Positions 9,024 through 16,612 of a stretch of 64,000 nucleotides of DNA are shown here, one piece after another. The notes beneath the pieces are model-generated. The model was given only the letters and a program-made list of their open reading frames with translations. It did not search any database and was not told the origin of the DNA. The stretch spans positions 62,001-126,000 of the forward strand of contig JAYRKY010000004.1 of assembly GCA_041905525.1 (NCBI GenBank), read 5' to 3'. Both the position numbers and the translations under genes were made by a program. This stretch comes from SHVO01 sp041905525 (GTDB lineage Bacteria; Pseudomonadota; Alphaproteobacteria; Rhodospirillales; Rhodospirillaceae). Numbering within the stretch: the first letter of the stretch is position 1; every line of letters begins with the position of its first letter.

Positions 9024-9076
9024 CCTGGTCGCGGGATACTACAATGGGGTGGGCCCCGAAAACAGCTAACGAGTTT

Positions 9077-9105
9077 GCGACGAGGCCCTAAAAGAGCCTC
9101 GTCGC
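9077..9105. other. Perfect 10-bp inverted repeat between two exported-protein genes
   Basis: The arms GCGACGAGGC and GCCTCGTCGC are separated by 9 nt. Neither strand has a T run after the stem, so it is not a standard terminator. It could be an RNA-stabilising hairpin that sets relative expression of the two adjacent leftward genes. Confidence 0.5.
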
Positions 9106-9112
9106 CGGACAA

Positions 9113-9757
9113 TTAGTCCTGGTTCGGGACGATTTGCCAATCGGTGTCTGCATCATTTCGGCAAGCGGTGCCGTAAGCTTCTTCACTCCGTCCATCGATG
9201 ATGATGTTTTGGCGGAATTCACGGCAGTAGCGGTCTCCCGCCCAGCCGTCACGTGTCGTTGTAATTTCGCCGCGCACGCGACCCTCGCGCCAGTTAATAG
9301 GCTCGCCGACCGGCGCATCGAGGGCGCTCCGATAGGCATCGTAGTAGACGCCTCGCGCCCGGACGCTCAACCGATCGCGGAAGTAGGGCGAGAATACGAC
9401 CACGCCACCCGCCGGGTAGTAGCCCGAATAGCCATAGGCGGGACGCGGCGGATAGGGATAGGCGGGGTACGCGTAGGGGCGCGGACCGAAATACATCGGC
9501 GGGGCGATGTAAGTGAATCCTAGGGACAGATGATCGCCGCCGCGCCATCCGCGATGGCCCCAGCCGCCGCGGCCCCAATGACCGCCGGTGCTGTAGCCCA
9601 TCCCAAAGCTGCTTCCACCCCAGCTGTTAAATCCCGTGGAGAAGGAAAAAGAGTCGCGCGCCTGGGCGGCCGTGGGCAGAACGAAAAGTCCTGCGCCGAT
9701 GACCACCGCTGATGTTGCCCAACGCAAGGATTTTCCGAGGCTCGACGTGGCGTACAT
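9113..9757 (-). CDS. Exported Gly/Tyr/Pro-rich protein with surface-antigen-like C-terminal domain
   Basis: About 214 residues from ATG 9757, preceded by an AGGGA Shine-Dalgarno; ATG 9772 has none. A signal peptide ends at AQARD. Residues about 35-115 are low-complexity, rich in Gly, Tyr and Pro (WGHRGWRGG, YPAYPYPPRPAYGY). The C-terminal 65 residues (APVGEPINWREGRVRG, a YCREF Cys, then a GTAC Cys) parallel the end of the neighbouring lipoprotein. This is probably a cell-envelope protein of unknown function, and the two are likely diverged paralogues in the C-terminal domain. Confidence 0.72.
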   Translation of the reverse strand: MYATSSLGKSLRWATSAVVIGAGLFVLPTAAQARDSFSFSTGFNSWGGSSFGMGYSTGGHWGRGGWGHRGWRGGDHLSLGFTYIAPPMYFGPRPYAYPAYPYPPRPAYGYSGYYPAGGVVVFSPYFRDRLSVRARGVYYDAYRSALDAPVGEPINWREGRVRGEITTTRDGWAGDRYCREFRQNIIIDGRSEEAYGTACRNDADTDWQIVPNQD

Positions 9758-10094
9758 TATTCCCTGACCCATAAAAACGAACCATGGGGACTGCGGATTG
9801 CGCGGACTTCCTTACGGATTCATAAAGCGTCCAATCCAATTCCCCTCGCTCCCTTTATGACCGAAAAGGTCGGCCAAAATATGGCGGGTACAACCCGCGG
9901 TGACAGCCTTGTAACGGGGTCCTCAGACCCCCTGAACTTAAAATAATGAACAGCGGCAAACCTTCGCGCCGGATCCCACGTTAAATTTTCGGCCGGAATT
10001 TCAACGGGTTCGCGATATAATCATGATCGGACTTTCACACCCTCAAAACGAACTTGCCGCGGCCGACAACCGCGCCAAGCGGACGGATGGATCG
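9758..10094. other. Intergenic region between divergent genes
   Basis: A 337-base gap separates the leftward exported-protein gene and the rightward response regulator. A perfect TATAAT lies at 10016-10021 and would start transcription near 10028. This argues that the response regulator begins at ATG 10095 and not at the in-frame ATG 10023. No convincing -35 was found. I see no RNA gene or repeat in the rest. Confidence 0.45.
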
Positions 10095-10772
10095 ATGCGG
10101 GTACTGGTGATCGAGGATGACCGCGAAGCGGCGGAATTCCTGACCAAGGGTTTGCGCGAGAGCGGCTATGTCGTCGACCATGCCGCCGACGGGCGCGAAG
10201 GCCTGTTTCTTGCTTTGTCCGAGCCCTACGACGTCATGGTGGTCGACCGCATGTTGCCCGGTCCCGACGGCCTTTCGATCGTCGAGTCCGTCCGCAAATC
10301 GAACATCGCCACGCCGGTGCTTTTCCTAAGCGCTCTCGGTGAAGTCGAAGATAGGGTGGCCGGATTGAAGGCGGGCGGGGATGACTATCTCGCGAAGCCT
10401 TTTGCATTTTCCGAATTGCTCGCGCGGCTGGAGGCTTTGCTCCGGCGCTCAGGGACCCCGCCCGAAAACACGCAGCTGAAGGTCGGCGATCTGGAGATGG
10501 ATCTCTTGGCGCGAAAAGTGGTGAGGCAAGGAAAGCGCGTCTACTTGCATCCGCGCGAGTTCCGTCTTCTCGAGTACTTGATGCGGCACGCCGGGCAAGT
10601 GGTGACACGCACCATGCTGCTCGAGAATGTGTGGGAGTATCACTTTGATCCGCAGACCAACGTGATCGACGTTCACATCAGCCGCCTTCGTCAAAAGATC
10701 GATAAGCCCTTCGATAAACCGATCCTGCACACAGTGCGCGGCGCCGGATATAAGCTCGAACCGGCGGCCTGA
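10095..10772 (+). CDS. OmpR/PhoB-family response regulator
   Basis: About 225 residues from ATG 10095. An in-frame ATG at 10023 would add 24 residues of no recognisable fold, and the nearby TATAAT lies on top of it. The receiver domain has acidic pocket EDD, phospho-acceptor Asp in VVDRMLP and Lys in AKPF. The C-terminal winged helix has LHPREFRLLEYLMRHAG and the wing VRGAGYKL. It should bind DNA as a dimer and regulate transcription. The cognate kinase starts 8 nt downstream. The sequence resembles the CusR/PcoR/TctD branch, but the signal is not deducible. Confidence 0.95.
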   Translation: MRVLVIEDDREAAEFLTKGLRESGYVVDHAADGREGLFLALSEPYDVMVVDRMLPGPDGLSIVESVRKSNIATPVLFLSALGEVEDRVAGLKAGGDDYLAKPFAFSELLARLEALLRRSGTPPENTQLKVGDLEMDLLARKVVRQGKRVYLHPREFRLLEYLMRHAGQVVTRTMLLENVWEYHFDPQTNVIDVHISRLRQKIDKPFDKPILHTVRGAGYKLEPAA

Positions 10773-10780
10773 GCTGCGTC

Positions 10781-12238
10781 ATGCAGCGCGTCGCCCGAAT
10801 TTTCACGTCCTTTACGTTCCGTCTGGCCGTTGTCTACACGCTGATCTTCGGTGTTTCCGTCGGCGGGCTGTTTTACTTCGTCTTCTGGGCGACAGCAGGA
10901 TTTGCCGAACAGCAGATGGAAGCGGCCATCGAGGCCGAGGTCGTGACATTCCAGGAAAGTCTCGCGCGCGCCGGGGTTCAGGGTCTCGTCATGGCTGTGA
11001 ATCGCCGGGCTGATCCGAACGTCAATCGCGATGGCGTATACCTCCTGACCGATAGGCTGGGAAATCCGCTCGCGGGGAATATGCGCGCATGGCCGCAGCG
11101 CGGCGAAAACGACGATATCTGGATCAACTTCACAACCAGCGACAACCGCGGCGCCACGCCTGCGACCGCCGACGTCCGCGCCCTTCAACTGATGGATCCC
11201 GAAAGTGGGGTGCGTCTCCTCGTCGGCCGGGATGTTCGCGCCGCCCGAATCTTCCGGCAGCGGCTGAGAGATTCTCTAAATGTAGGCCTAGCTTTGACGG
11301 TGGCCCTTGGGCTGCTGGGGGGCTTCATCTTCAGCCGGACGATCATGGGCCGCGTCGAATCGATCACGCGCACATGCCGCGGCATTATGTCGGGCGACCT
11401 CAGCAAGCGGGTGCCGGTCAGCAAGCGGAACGACGAACTGAGCCAGCTGTCGGTCAGCATCAATTCGATGCTCGATCAAATCGAGCGTCTCATGCGGGGC
11501 ATGCAGCAGGTTTCGGAGAGCGTCGCCCACGACCTGCGAACGCCCCTGACCCGGCTGCGCAGCCGTTTGGAAAACTCGTTGCGCCACGTCGATGATCCGA
11601 CCCAACGGGAGGCGATCGAAGGGGCTCTGGAAGACGCCGACAGTTTGCTCGCCACTTTCGCGGCCCTGCTGCGCGTGGCGCGCGCTGAGGCCGGTACCCA
11701 GCGCAATTTCATCGAAATCGACCTTCACACTCTGGCCGAGGAGGTTGCGGACCTCTATGGACCGCTGGCAGAAGAAAAGGGTCTTGGTTTCGTCACGCGC
11801 TTCGAGCAGGGGCTCATGGTGAAGGGCGACCCGAATCTGTTGGCCCAAGCGCTCGCCAACCTGATCGACAACGCGATCAAGTACACCGAGGACGGCGCGG
11901 TAACAGTTGTGCTGACGCGGCAGAAGGGGCGGCCGACATTCATCGTGTGCGATACCGGTCCAGGTGTGCCGGACGAGTACAAGGACAAGGTCCTCGAGCG
12001 GCTGTTCCGCCTCGAACAAAGCCGCACATCGCCGGGCAGTGGTCTCGGTCTTGCCTTGGTTGCCGCCGTGGCCAAGTCCCATGGCCTGGAGCTGAAGCTG
12101 GAAGACAACGTGCCGGGTCTTAAGGTGTCCCTCTGTTTTCCGGAGAGTGCGGTGTCGGTGGATCCGAAAAGCCTGGCGTCTCCGGCAGTTCCCGCTGGGG
12201 GTAACGTCGGCCGCGATCCTCGGCCCGCCGTCGCGTAG
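10781..12238 (+). CDS. Sensor histidine kinase of two-component pair
   Basis: 485 residues. TM1 is at about 14-36, a periplasmic domain at about 37-165, TM2 at about 168-188, HAMP to about 240, HisKA with the phospho-acceptor His250 in SVAHDLRTPLTRLRS, and HATPase_c with N box NLIDNAIKY and G boxes DTGPGVP and GSGLGLALV. It autophosphorylates and passes the phosphate to the adjacent response regulator. The pair is organised as in CusRS/QseBC-type systems. No target genes such as efflux pumps adjoin it, so its stimulus remains unknown. Confidence 0.95.
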   Translation: MQRVARIFTSFTFRLAVVYTLIFGVSVGGLFYFVFWATAGFAEQQMEAAIEAEVVTFQESLARAGVQGLVMAVNRRADPNVNRDGVYLLTDRLGNPLAGNMRAWPQRGENDDIWINFTTSDNRGATPATADVRALQLMDPESGVRLLVGRDVRAARIFRQRLRDSLNVGLALTVALGLLGGFIFSRTIMGRVESITRTCRGIMSGDLSKRVPVSKRNDELSQLSVSINSMLDQIERLMRGMQQVSESVAHDLRTPLTRLRSRLENSLRHVDDPTQREAIEGALEDADSLLATFAALLRVARAEAGTQRNFIEIDLHTLAEEVADLYGPLAEEKGLGFVTRFEQGLMVKGDPNLLAQALANLIDNAIKYTEDGAVTVVLTRQKGRPTFIVCDTGPGVPDEYKDKVLERLFRLEQSRTSPGSGLGLALVAAVAKSHGLELKLEDNVPGLKVSLCFPESAVSVDPKSLASPAVPAGGNVGRDPRPAVA

Positions 12239-12301
12239 AGGATCGCAACCGCGTTACCTGTTCAGGCGTTGCTGGCCTGAAGTGTGGATGTGGGGCCAAC
12301 G

Positions 12302-12484
12302 ATGCCGCGGTTCAAATACCTTGCATATCTCGCCGTTGTCTGTGCGGTTTTGCTCAATTTGCTGAGTGGCAAACCGGACGCCAGCGCGGTTCTGCGCGCC
12401 GGTTTGGATGGCGCGTCGCTTGTATTGGCCCTCCTGGGTTTAGCCGGACTGGCCCTTCGCGCTCACCGCATTCCGCGGCAATAG
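12302..12484 (+). CDS. Small hydrophobic protein, unknown
   Basis: 60 residues from ATG 12302 (GTG/ATG starts near 12284 are possible). The sequence has two short hydrophobic segments, YLAYLAVVCAVLLNLL and ASLVLALLGLAGLAL, joined by a charged turn, then a basic C-terminus. This fits a two-helix inner-membrane peptide. It follows the histidine kinase by about 63 nt and might be cotranscribed. The ribosome-binding site is weak and no family is recognised, so the coding call is only moderately secure. Confidence 0.45.
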   Translation: MPRFKYLAYLAVVCAVLLNLLSGKPDASAVLRAGLDGASLVLALLGLAGLALRAHRIPRQ

Positions 12485-12790
12485 CTCCGCTTTTTTTATC
12501 TTTTCTTTATGCGGCGCCGTCTGCGGATCAGGCGCTCTCCCCGTCCCATCTGTCGCCATACAGCCGCTACGAACATAGAAATATCAGGGGCTTAAGTGAG
12601 TCGCCTGAACCATCGGAGCTCTTGGCGACGGTTGTGGACGCCACGTGCGCCACACGCATCCTGATTTTCTCTTTATGCGGTCCGGTCCAAATCCACATCG
12701 CGATTTTATGGGCTAAACGACGATCCTCTCCTCAGTTGTGACGGACGGATTCCAGAACGGGATCCCGGGGAAACGAGAGGGAGTTTCAAG
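12485..12790. other. Intergenic region upstream of the ECF sigma gene
   Basis: 306 bases without a supported gene. It holds an 11-bp exact direct repeat TCTTTATGCGG at 12504-12514 and 12670-12680, each preceded by a T-rich run. The first copy follows a stretch of T that could end the upstream transcript. No consensus ECF promoter or RNA gene was recognised. Confidence 0.4.
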
Positions 12791-13294
12791 ATGACCGCGT
12801 TTCAGATCGAGCTGCAGACCTTGCTTCCCGACCTCGCGCGTTTCGCGCGCGTGCTCACGCGCAACGAAGACGACGCACACGACCTTGTTCAAGACTGTGT
12901 CGAACGCGCGTTGCGCAAACAGGAACTCTTTCAGCAAGGGACAAGCCTCAAGTCGTGGCTCTTCACCCTGATGCGGAATGTGTTCATCAGCCAAAAACGC
13001 CGCGAAACGCTCGACCGGCGCTACGTCGCGATGGCTGACGATGGAAATCTGCGGGTCCAGTTGCCGAGCCAGGTGAACAGCGTATTTCTGAAGCAAACCA
13101 TGAAGGCGCTCCGTCGCCTATCGTCCAACGAACGCCAAGCCATCGTTGTGCTGGGCGTTCATGAAGGAAGCCAACACGAAGTCGCCGCCGCGATGAATGA
13201 GCCCGTGGGCACCGTGAAATCCCGACTTTGCCGGGGCCGTGCCCACCTGCGCGCCGTCATGGGCCTCGAGGACGCGATGCTGGCGACGGCCTAG
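12791..13294 (+). CDS. ECF-family RNA polymerase sigma factor
   Basis: 167 residues with the minimal sigma-70 layout: region 2 at about 10-78 (DDAHDLVQDCVERAL, then SLKSWLFTLMRNVF) and region 4 at about 105-157 (RRLSSNERQAIVVLGVHEGSQHE, then PVGTVKSRLCRGR). There is no region 1.1 or 3. It directs core polymerase to a small regulon. No anti-sigma gene adjoins it: the next gene is the M61 peptidase behind a terminator. Control may be transcriptional or through an unlinked factor. Confidence 0.93.
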   Translation: MTAFQIELQTLLPDLARFARVLTRNEDDAHDLVQDCVERALRKQELFQQGTSLKSWLFTLMRNVFISQKRRETLDRRYVAMADDGNLRVQLPSQVNSVFLKQTMKALRRLSSNERQAIVVLGVHEGSQHEVAAAMNEPVGTVKSRLCRGRAHLRAVMGLEDAMLATA

Positions 13295-13366
13295 CTTTTG
13301 TAACTCTTTACGGAATCCATCGGAGCGGTATCTCCCATCCCCCATCACGCCGCACGGTGGTAACTT

Positions 13367-13404
13367 AGCCCCGCAACGAATCACCTCGTTTGCGGGGCTT
13401 TTTC
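13367..13404 (+). terminator. Rho-independent terminator after ECF sigma gene
   Basis: A 13-bp GC-rich stem (AGCCCCGCAACGA paired with TCGTTTGCGGGGCT, one bulged T) has a short loop and is followed by TTTTTCTT. It ends the ECF sigma transcript about 75 nt after the stop and isolates it from the M61 peptidase gene. Confidence 0.9.
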
Positions 13405-13470
13405 TTCCCTTCTCTCTACGGACGGCACTGCTAAGCTACCTGCATCCCGGGGTGGTCGTAGGGGGAAGAC

Positions 13471-15384
13471 GTGAATCTCAAATCAATCCTGTCTGCTCTT
13501 GCCGTTGCAGCCGCGCTTGCAACGCCGGTCTCTGCGGCCGACGTTGCCCGGGCAAACCCGCTACCTGCGCCGCGTGACGAAGCTTATCCGGGTACGATCA
13601 AGCTGCATGTCGACGCGACGAATGTGGCGCAGCGCATTTTCTCCGTCCGCGCGACGATCCCTGCCGGCCCAGGACCGCTCACGCTCCTGTTCCCCGAATG
13701 GCTGCCCGGGAACCACGCGCCGCGCGGCCCGATCGACAAGCTGGCCGGACTGATCGTCACTGCGGGGGGGCAGCGGCTCGAATGGCGCCGCGACCCTATC
13801 GAAGTCTACGCCTTTCATATCGACGTACCCCAAGGCGCCAAGGCGATCGATCTTGAATATCAGTATCTTTCGCCGACGGCCGGAGATCAGGGCCGGATCG
13901 TCGTGACGCCCGAGATGCTGAATCTGCAATGGAATACGGTGGTTTTGTACCCTGCGGGGTACTACGCCCGGCGCATTCCGGTCGAAGCGACCTTGAAAAT
14001 TCCCGATGGCTGGCAGTTGGGTACGGCCCTCGAGACGGCAGCCACAGCAGGGAGCGAAACAACCTTCAAGCCGGTCTCGCTCGAGGTGCTTGTCGATTCC
14101 CCGATTTTCGCCGGCCGTTACTTCAAACGGATCGACCTCGACCCCAAGGGGCGCTCGCGGGTCACTCTAAACGTGATGGCGGACGAGGCTGAACAGCTTG
14201 AGGCGAAGCCCGAGTATATTGCGGCGCACCGCAATCTCGTGAAGCAAGCGGATTTGCTGTTTGGGGCGCGTCACTACGATCACTACGATTTCCTGCTCGC
14301 GTTGTCCGACAAAATGGGCGGGGTGGGTATCGAACATCATCGTTCCAGCGAAAACGGCACGACGGCCAAGTATTTCACGGAATGGGATCGCCGGTTCTCG
14401 AGCCGCGACCTCTTGGCGCATGAGTACAGCCATTCCTGGAACGGAAAATATCGCCGGCCGGCGGACCTCTGGACGCCGAACTACAACGTGCCGATGCAAG
14501 ATTCTCTTCTGTGGGTGTACGAGGGCCAGACGCAGTACTGGGGATATGTGCTGGCCGCGCGTTCCGGGCTGTGGACCAAACAGCAGGCGCTGGATGCGCT
14601 TGCCGCAACGGCGGCGCTTTACGATCACAGGGTCGGGCGTGCCTGGAAAGCGCTTCAGGACACGACCAACGATCCCATTACCTCCGCCCGCCGGCCCCAG
14701 CCGTGGTCGAGCTGGCAGCGCAGTGAGGACTACTACTCCGAAGGCCTCCTCGTATGGCTCGACGTCGATACCGTGATTCGGGAACGTACCAATGGCCGGA
14801 AATCGCTCGACGACTTCGCCCGTGCCTTCTTCGGGCAACGCGATGGCGAATGGGAGACCGCCGCGACCTACACCTTTGAGGATGTGGTCGCGGCCTTGAA
14901 CGATATCGTCCCCAACGACTGGAGAGCTTTTCTCCGCCAGCGGCTGGACGGCCATGGACCCGGCGCGCCCCTCGATGGCGTGACGCGGGGCGGATACCGA
15001 TTGATTTACACCGAAGAGCCAACGGAGCTCTTCAAGACTGCGGAAACACAGCGCCGGGTCGTGGATTTGAGCTACTCGCTGGGCGGAAGTGTCGAGTCAG
15101 ACGGTCGTCTTGCCAGTGTCTTGTGGGACGGCCCGTTGTTTAAATCAGGCCTCGCGGTCGGCGCGCGCATTATCGCCGTCAATGGCAAGACCTATGAGGC
15201 GGATCGCATCAAGGCTGCGGTGAAAGAAACCAAAAATGGGAAGAATGTGGAGCTGATCGTCAGGGTGGGAGATGATGTCCGCACCCTGACGGTCGACTAT
15301 AGCGGCGGCCTCCGTTACCCGCGCCTGGAGCGCGCCGAGAAAACGCCGGCGCGCTTCGACGAGATCGTCGCCGCGAAAAAGTAG
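13471..15384 (+). CDS. M61-family glycyl aminopeptidase with PDZ domain
   Basis: 637 residues from GTG 13471, preceded by GGGGGAAGAC. A signal peptide ends at PVSAADVA. The N-terminal M61 beta domain runs to about 230. The zinc site HEYSH begins at residue 317, with a downstream Glu in the typical WVYEGQTQYWG stretch. A PDZ-like domain at about 545-620 (GPLFKSGLAVGARIIAVNGK) may position substrate. M61 enzymes cleave N-terminal Gly or Ala from peptides, here in the periplasm. The gene ends 1 nt from a convergent gene. Confidence 0.93.
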   Translation: MNLKSILSALAVAAALATPVSAADVARANPLPAPRDEAYPGTIKLHVDATNVAQRIFSVRATIPAGPGPLTLLFPEWLPGNHAPRGPIDKLAGLIVTAGGQRLEWRRDPIEVYAFHIDVPQGAKAIDLEYQYLSPTAGDQGRIVVTPEMLNLQWNTVVLYPAGYYARRIPVEATLKIPDGWQLGTALETAATAGSETTFKPVSLEVLVDSPIFAGRYFKRIDLDPKGRSRVTLNVMADEAEQLEAKPEYIAAHRNLVKQADLLFGARHYDHYDFLLALSDKMGGVGIEHHRSSENGTTAKYFTEWDRRFSSRDLLAHEYSHSWNGKYRRPADLWTPNYNVPMQDSLLWVYEGQTQYWGYVLAARSGLWTKQQALDALAATAALYDHRVGRAWKALQDTTNDPITSARRPQPWSSWQRSEDYYSEGLLVWLDVDTVIRERTNGRKSLDDFARAFFGQRDGEWETAATYTFEDVVAALNDIVPNDWRAFLRQRLDGHGPGAPLDGVTRGGYRLIYTEEPTELFKTAETQRRVVDLSYSLGGSVESDGRLASVLWDGPLFKSGLAVGARIIAVNGKTYEADRIKAAVKETKNGKNVELIVRVGDDVRTLTVDYSGGLRYPRLERAEKTPARFDEIVAAKK

Positions 15385-15385
15385 G

Positions 15386-15751
15386 TTAGCGCTTCGCGAG
15401 TAGGGTGTCGGCTTCGGCTTTATCGATCGTCACGATCTTCTCGATCATGCAAGCGGCGCCGACGGGCTGAAGCACCGTGATGGCATTCGAGGTGCACAGC
15501 TCATTGGTCGGAGTCGAATGACCGATGCCGCTGAACTTCATGCCCGAGCAACTGCCGCGCATATCGACACGCTTGAAGTCGTCCTTGCCACGCATCTTCA
15601 GAAGGATCGTTTTATCGTCGATCACCGGGGAGTCCATGATGTCGGTGAGGCGAACGCATTTGTGCGTCTCGCCGACGGCGTCGGCAAAGGCCGATGCTGA
15701 ACCGAGACCAAGCGCCAGGACCGTGGAAAGTGCGATGAGTGAAGTCTTCAT
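15386..15751 (-). CDS. Small secreted Cys-containing protein (DUF6491-like)
   Basis: 121 residues with a clear signal peptide (MKTSLIALSTVLALGLG, ending at SAFADA). The mature part of about 98 residues has four Cys (HKCVRL, GSCSGM, ELCTSN, AACMIE) that could form two disulfides. The pattern CVRL, then DDKTILLKM, resembles DUF6491 proteins of unknown function. It converges on the M61 peptidase with a 1-nt gap. It is probably periplasmic and monocistronic. Confidence 0.75.
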   Translation of the reverse strand: MKTSLIALSTVLALGLGSASAFADAVGETHKCVRLTDIMDSPVIDDKTILLKMRGKDDFKRVDMRGSCSGMKFSGIGHSTPTNELCTSNAITVLQPVGAACMIEKIVTIDKAEADTLLAKR

Positions 15752-15907
15752 GTGAGCCTCTCTCTTTGACTGCTCGTAGGAGTACGTCTCGTGAGCCTCA
15801 GATAGCGTTCAATTTAGGCAATATTATGCCTGCGTGACATTTGAAAAGACGACAACCGAGGCTCAAAAAGTCCTTGGTTTGCCAAATAAATCTGCGATGG
15901 GGGAATT

Positions 15908-16600
15908 TTAGCTTGTCTGAAGCCGGTAGCCCACCCCCGGTTCGGTAACCAAGTGTTTCGGCGCGGCCGGCTCTTTTTCAAGCTTCTGGCGCAGCTGGCC
16001 GATATAGACCCTTAGGTATTGGGTTTCCTCCACATAGGCCTGACCCCAGACCTCCTGGAGGAGCTGCTGGTGGGTAATCACCTTGCCCAGGTGGGAGGCC
16101 AGGATTCGCAAAAGATCATATTCTTTGCGCGACAGGCGCACAGGGGCGCCGGAAACGGTCACGAGACGCTTGGAAAGGTCGATGGCAATCTCCCCTGCCG
16201 TTATAACAGGCCCTGAGTCTGCGCCGCTCCCCTGACCTTGTCGCAGCGCCACCCGCATCCGCGCCAAGAGTTCACCCATGCTGAAGGGCTTGGTCACGTA
16301 GTCGTTGGCCCCGCGGTCCAGCGCTTCAATTTTGTCAGGATCGTCGGACCGTAATGACAGAATGATAATCGGGACTGTCGACCACTCGCGAACCAGCTTG
16401 ATGACGTCCAGCCCGTCCATGTCGGGCAGCCCCAAGTCGAGAATGAGCAGATCCGGCTTCTGCACGGTGCATGCCCGCACGCCTTCTTTCCCGTTCTCGG
16501 CTTCGATCACCTGGTAGTCGTGGGCCTGCAGGCTCGCGCGCAGAAACCGCCGGATTTGCGGTTCATCGTCGACGATCAAGACTTTCGGGCCTGTGGTCAT
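15908..16600 (-). CDS. kdpE: KdpE-like response regulator
   Basis: 230 residues. The receiver has acidic residues DDE, phospho-acceptor Asp in LILDLGLPDMDG and Lys in TKPF. The C-terminal winged helix shows RLSRKEYDLLRILASHLGKV and ends TEPGVGYRLQ, the KdpE pattern. In the classical system it activates kdpFABC for K+ uptake. No kdpFABC genes are in the window, so the target may be elsewhere or different. It follows the kinase gene by 12 nt, and the pair sits directly behind zur-znuC-znuB on the same strand. Confidence 0.93.
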   Translation of the reverse strand: MTTGPKVLIVDDEPQIRRFLRASLQAHDYQVIEAENGKEGVRACTVQKPDLLILDLGLPDMDGLDVIKLVREWSTVPIIILSLRSDDPDKIEALDRGANDYVTKPFSMGELLARMRVALRQGQGSGADSGPVITAGEIAIDLSKRLVTVSGAPVRLSRKEYDLLRILASHLGKVITHQQLLQEVWGQAYVEETQYLRVYIGQLRQKLEKEPAAPKHLVTEPGVGYRLQTS

Positions 16601-16612
16601 GTACCTAGAATC

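Noticed and set aside
9077..9105. The 10-bp inverted repeat as a terminator
   Set aside because: There is no T run after the stem on either strand; it is kept only as a hairpin.
10023..10094. An N-terminal extension of the response regulator from ATG 10023
   Set aside because: A TATAAT at 10016-10021 abuts this ATG, and the extra 24 residues are outside the receiver fold that begins at MRVLVIEDD.
15816..15831. The inverted repeat AGGCA-N6-TGCCT upstream of the secreted protein
   Set aside because: Arms of only five bases occur by chance and no partner site or regulator was seen.
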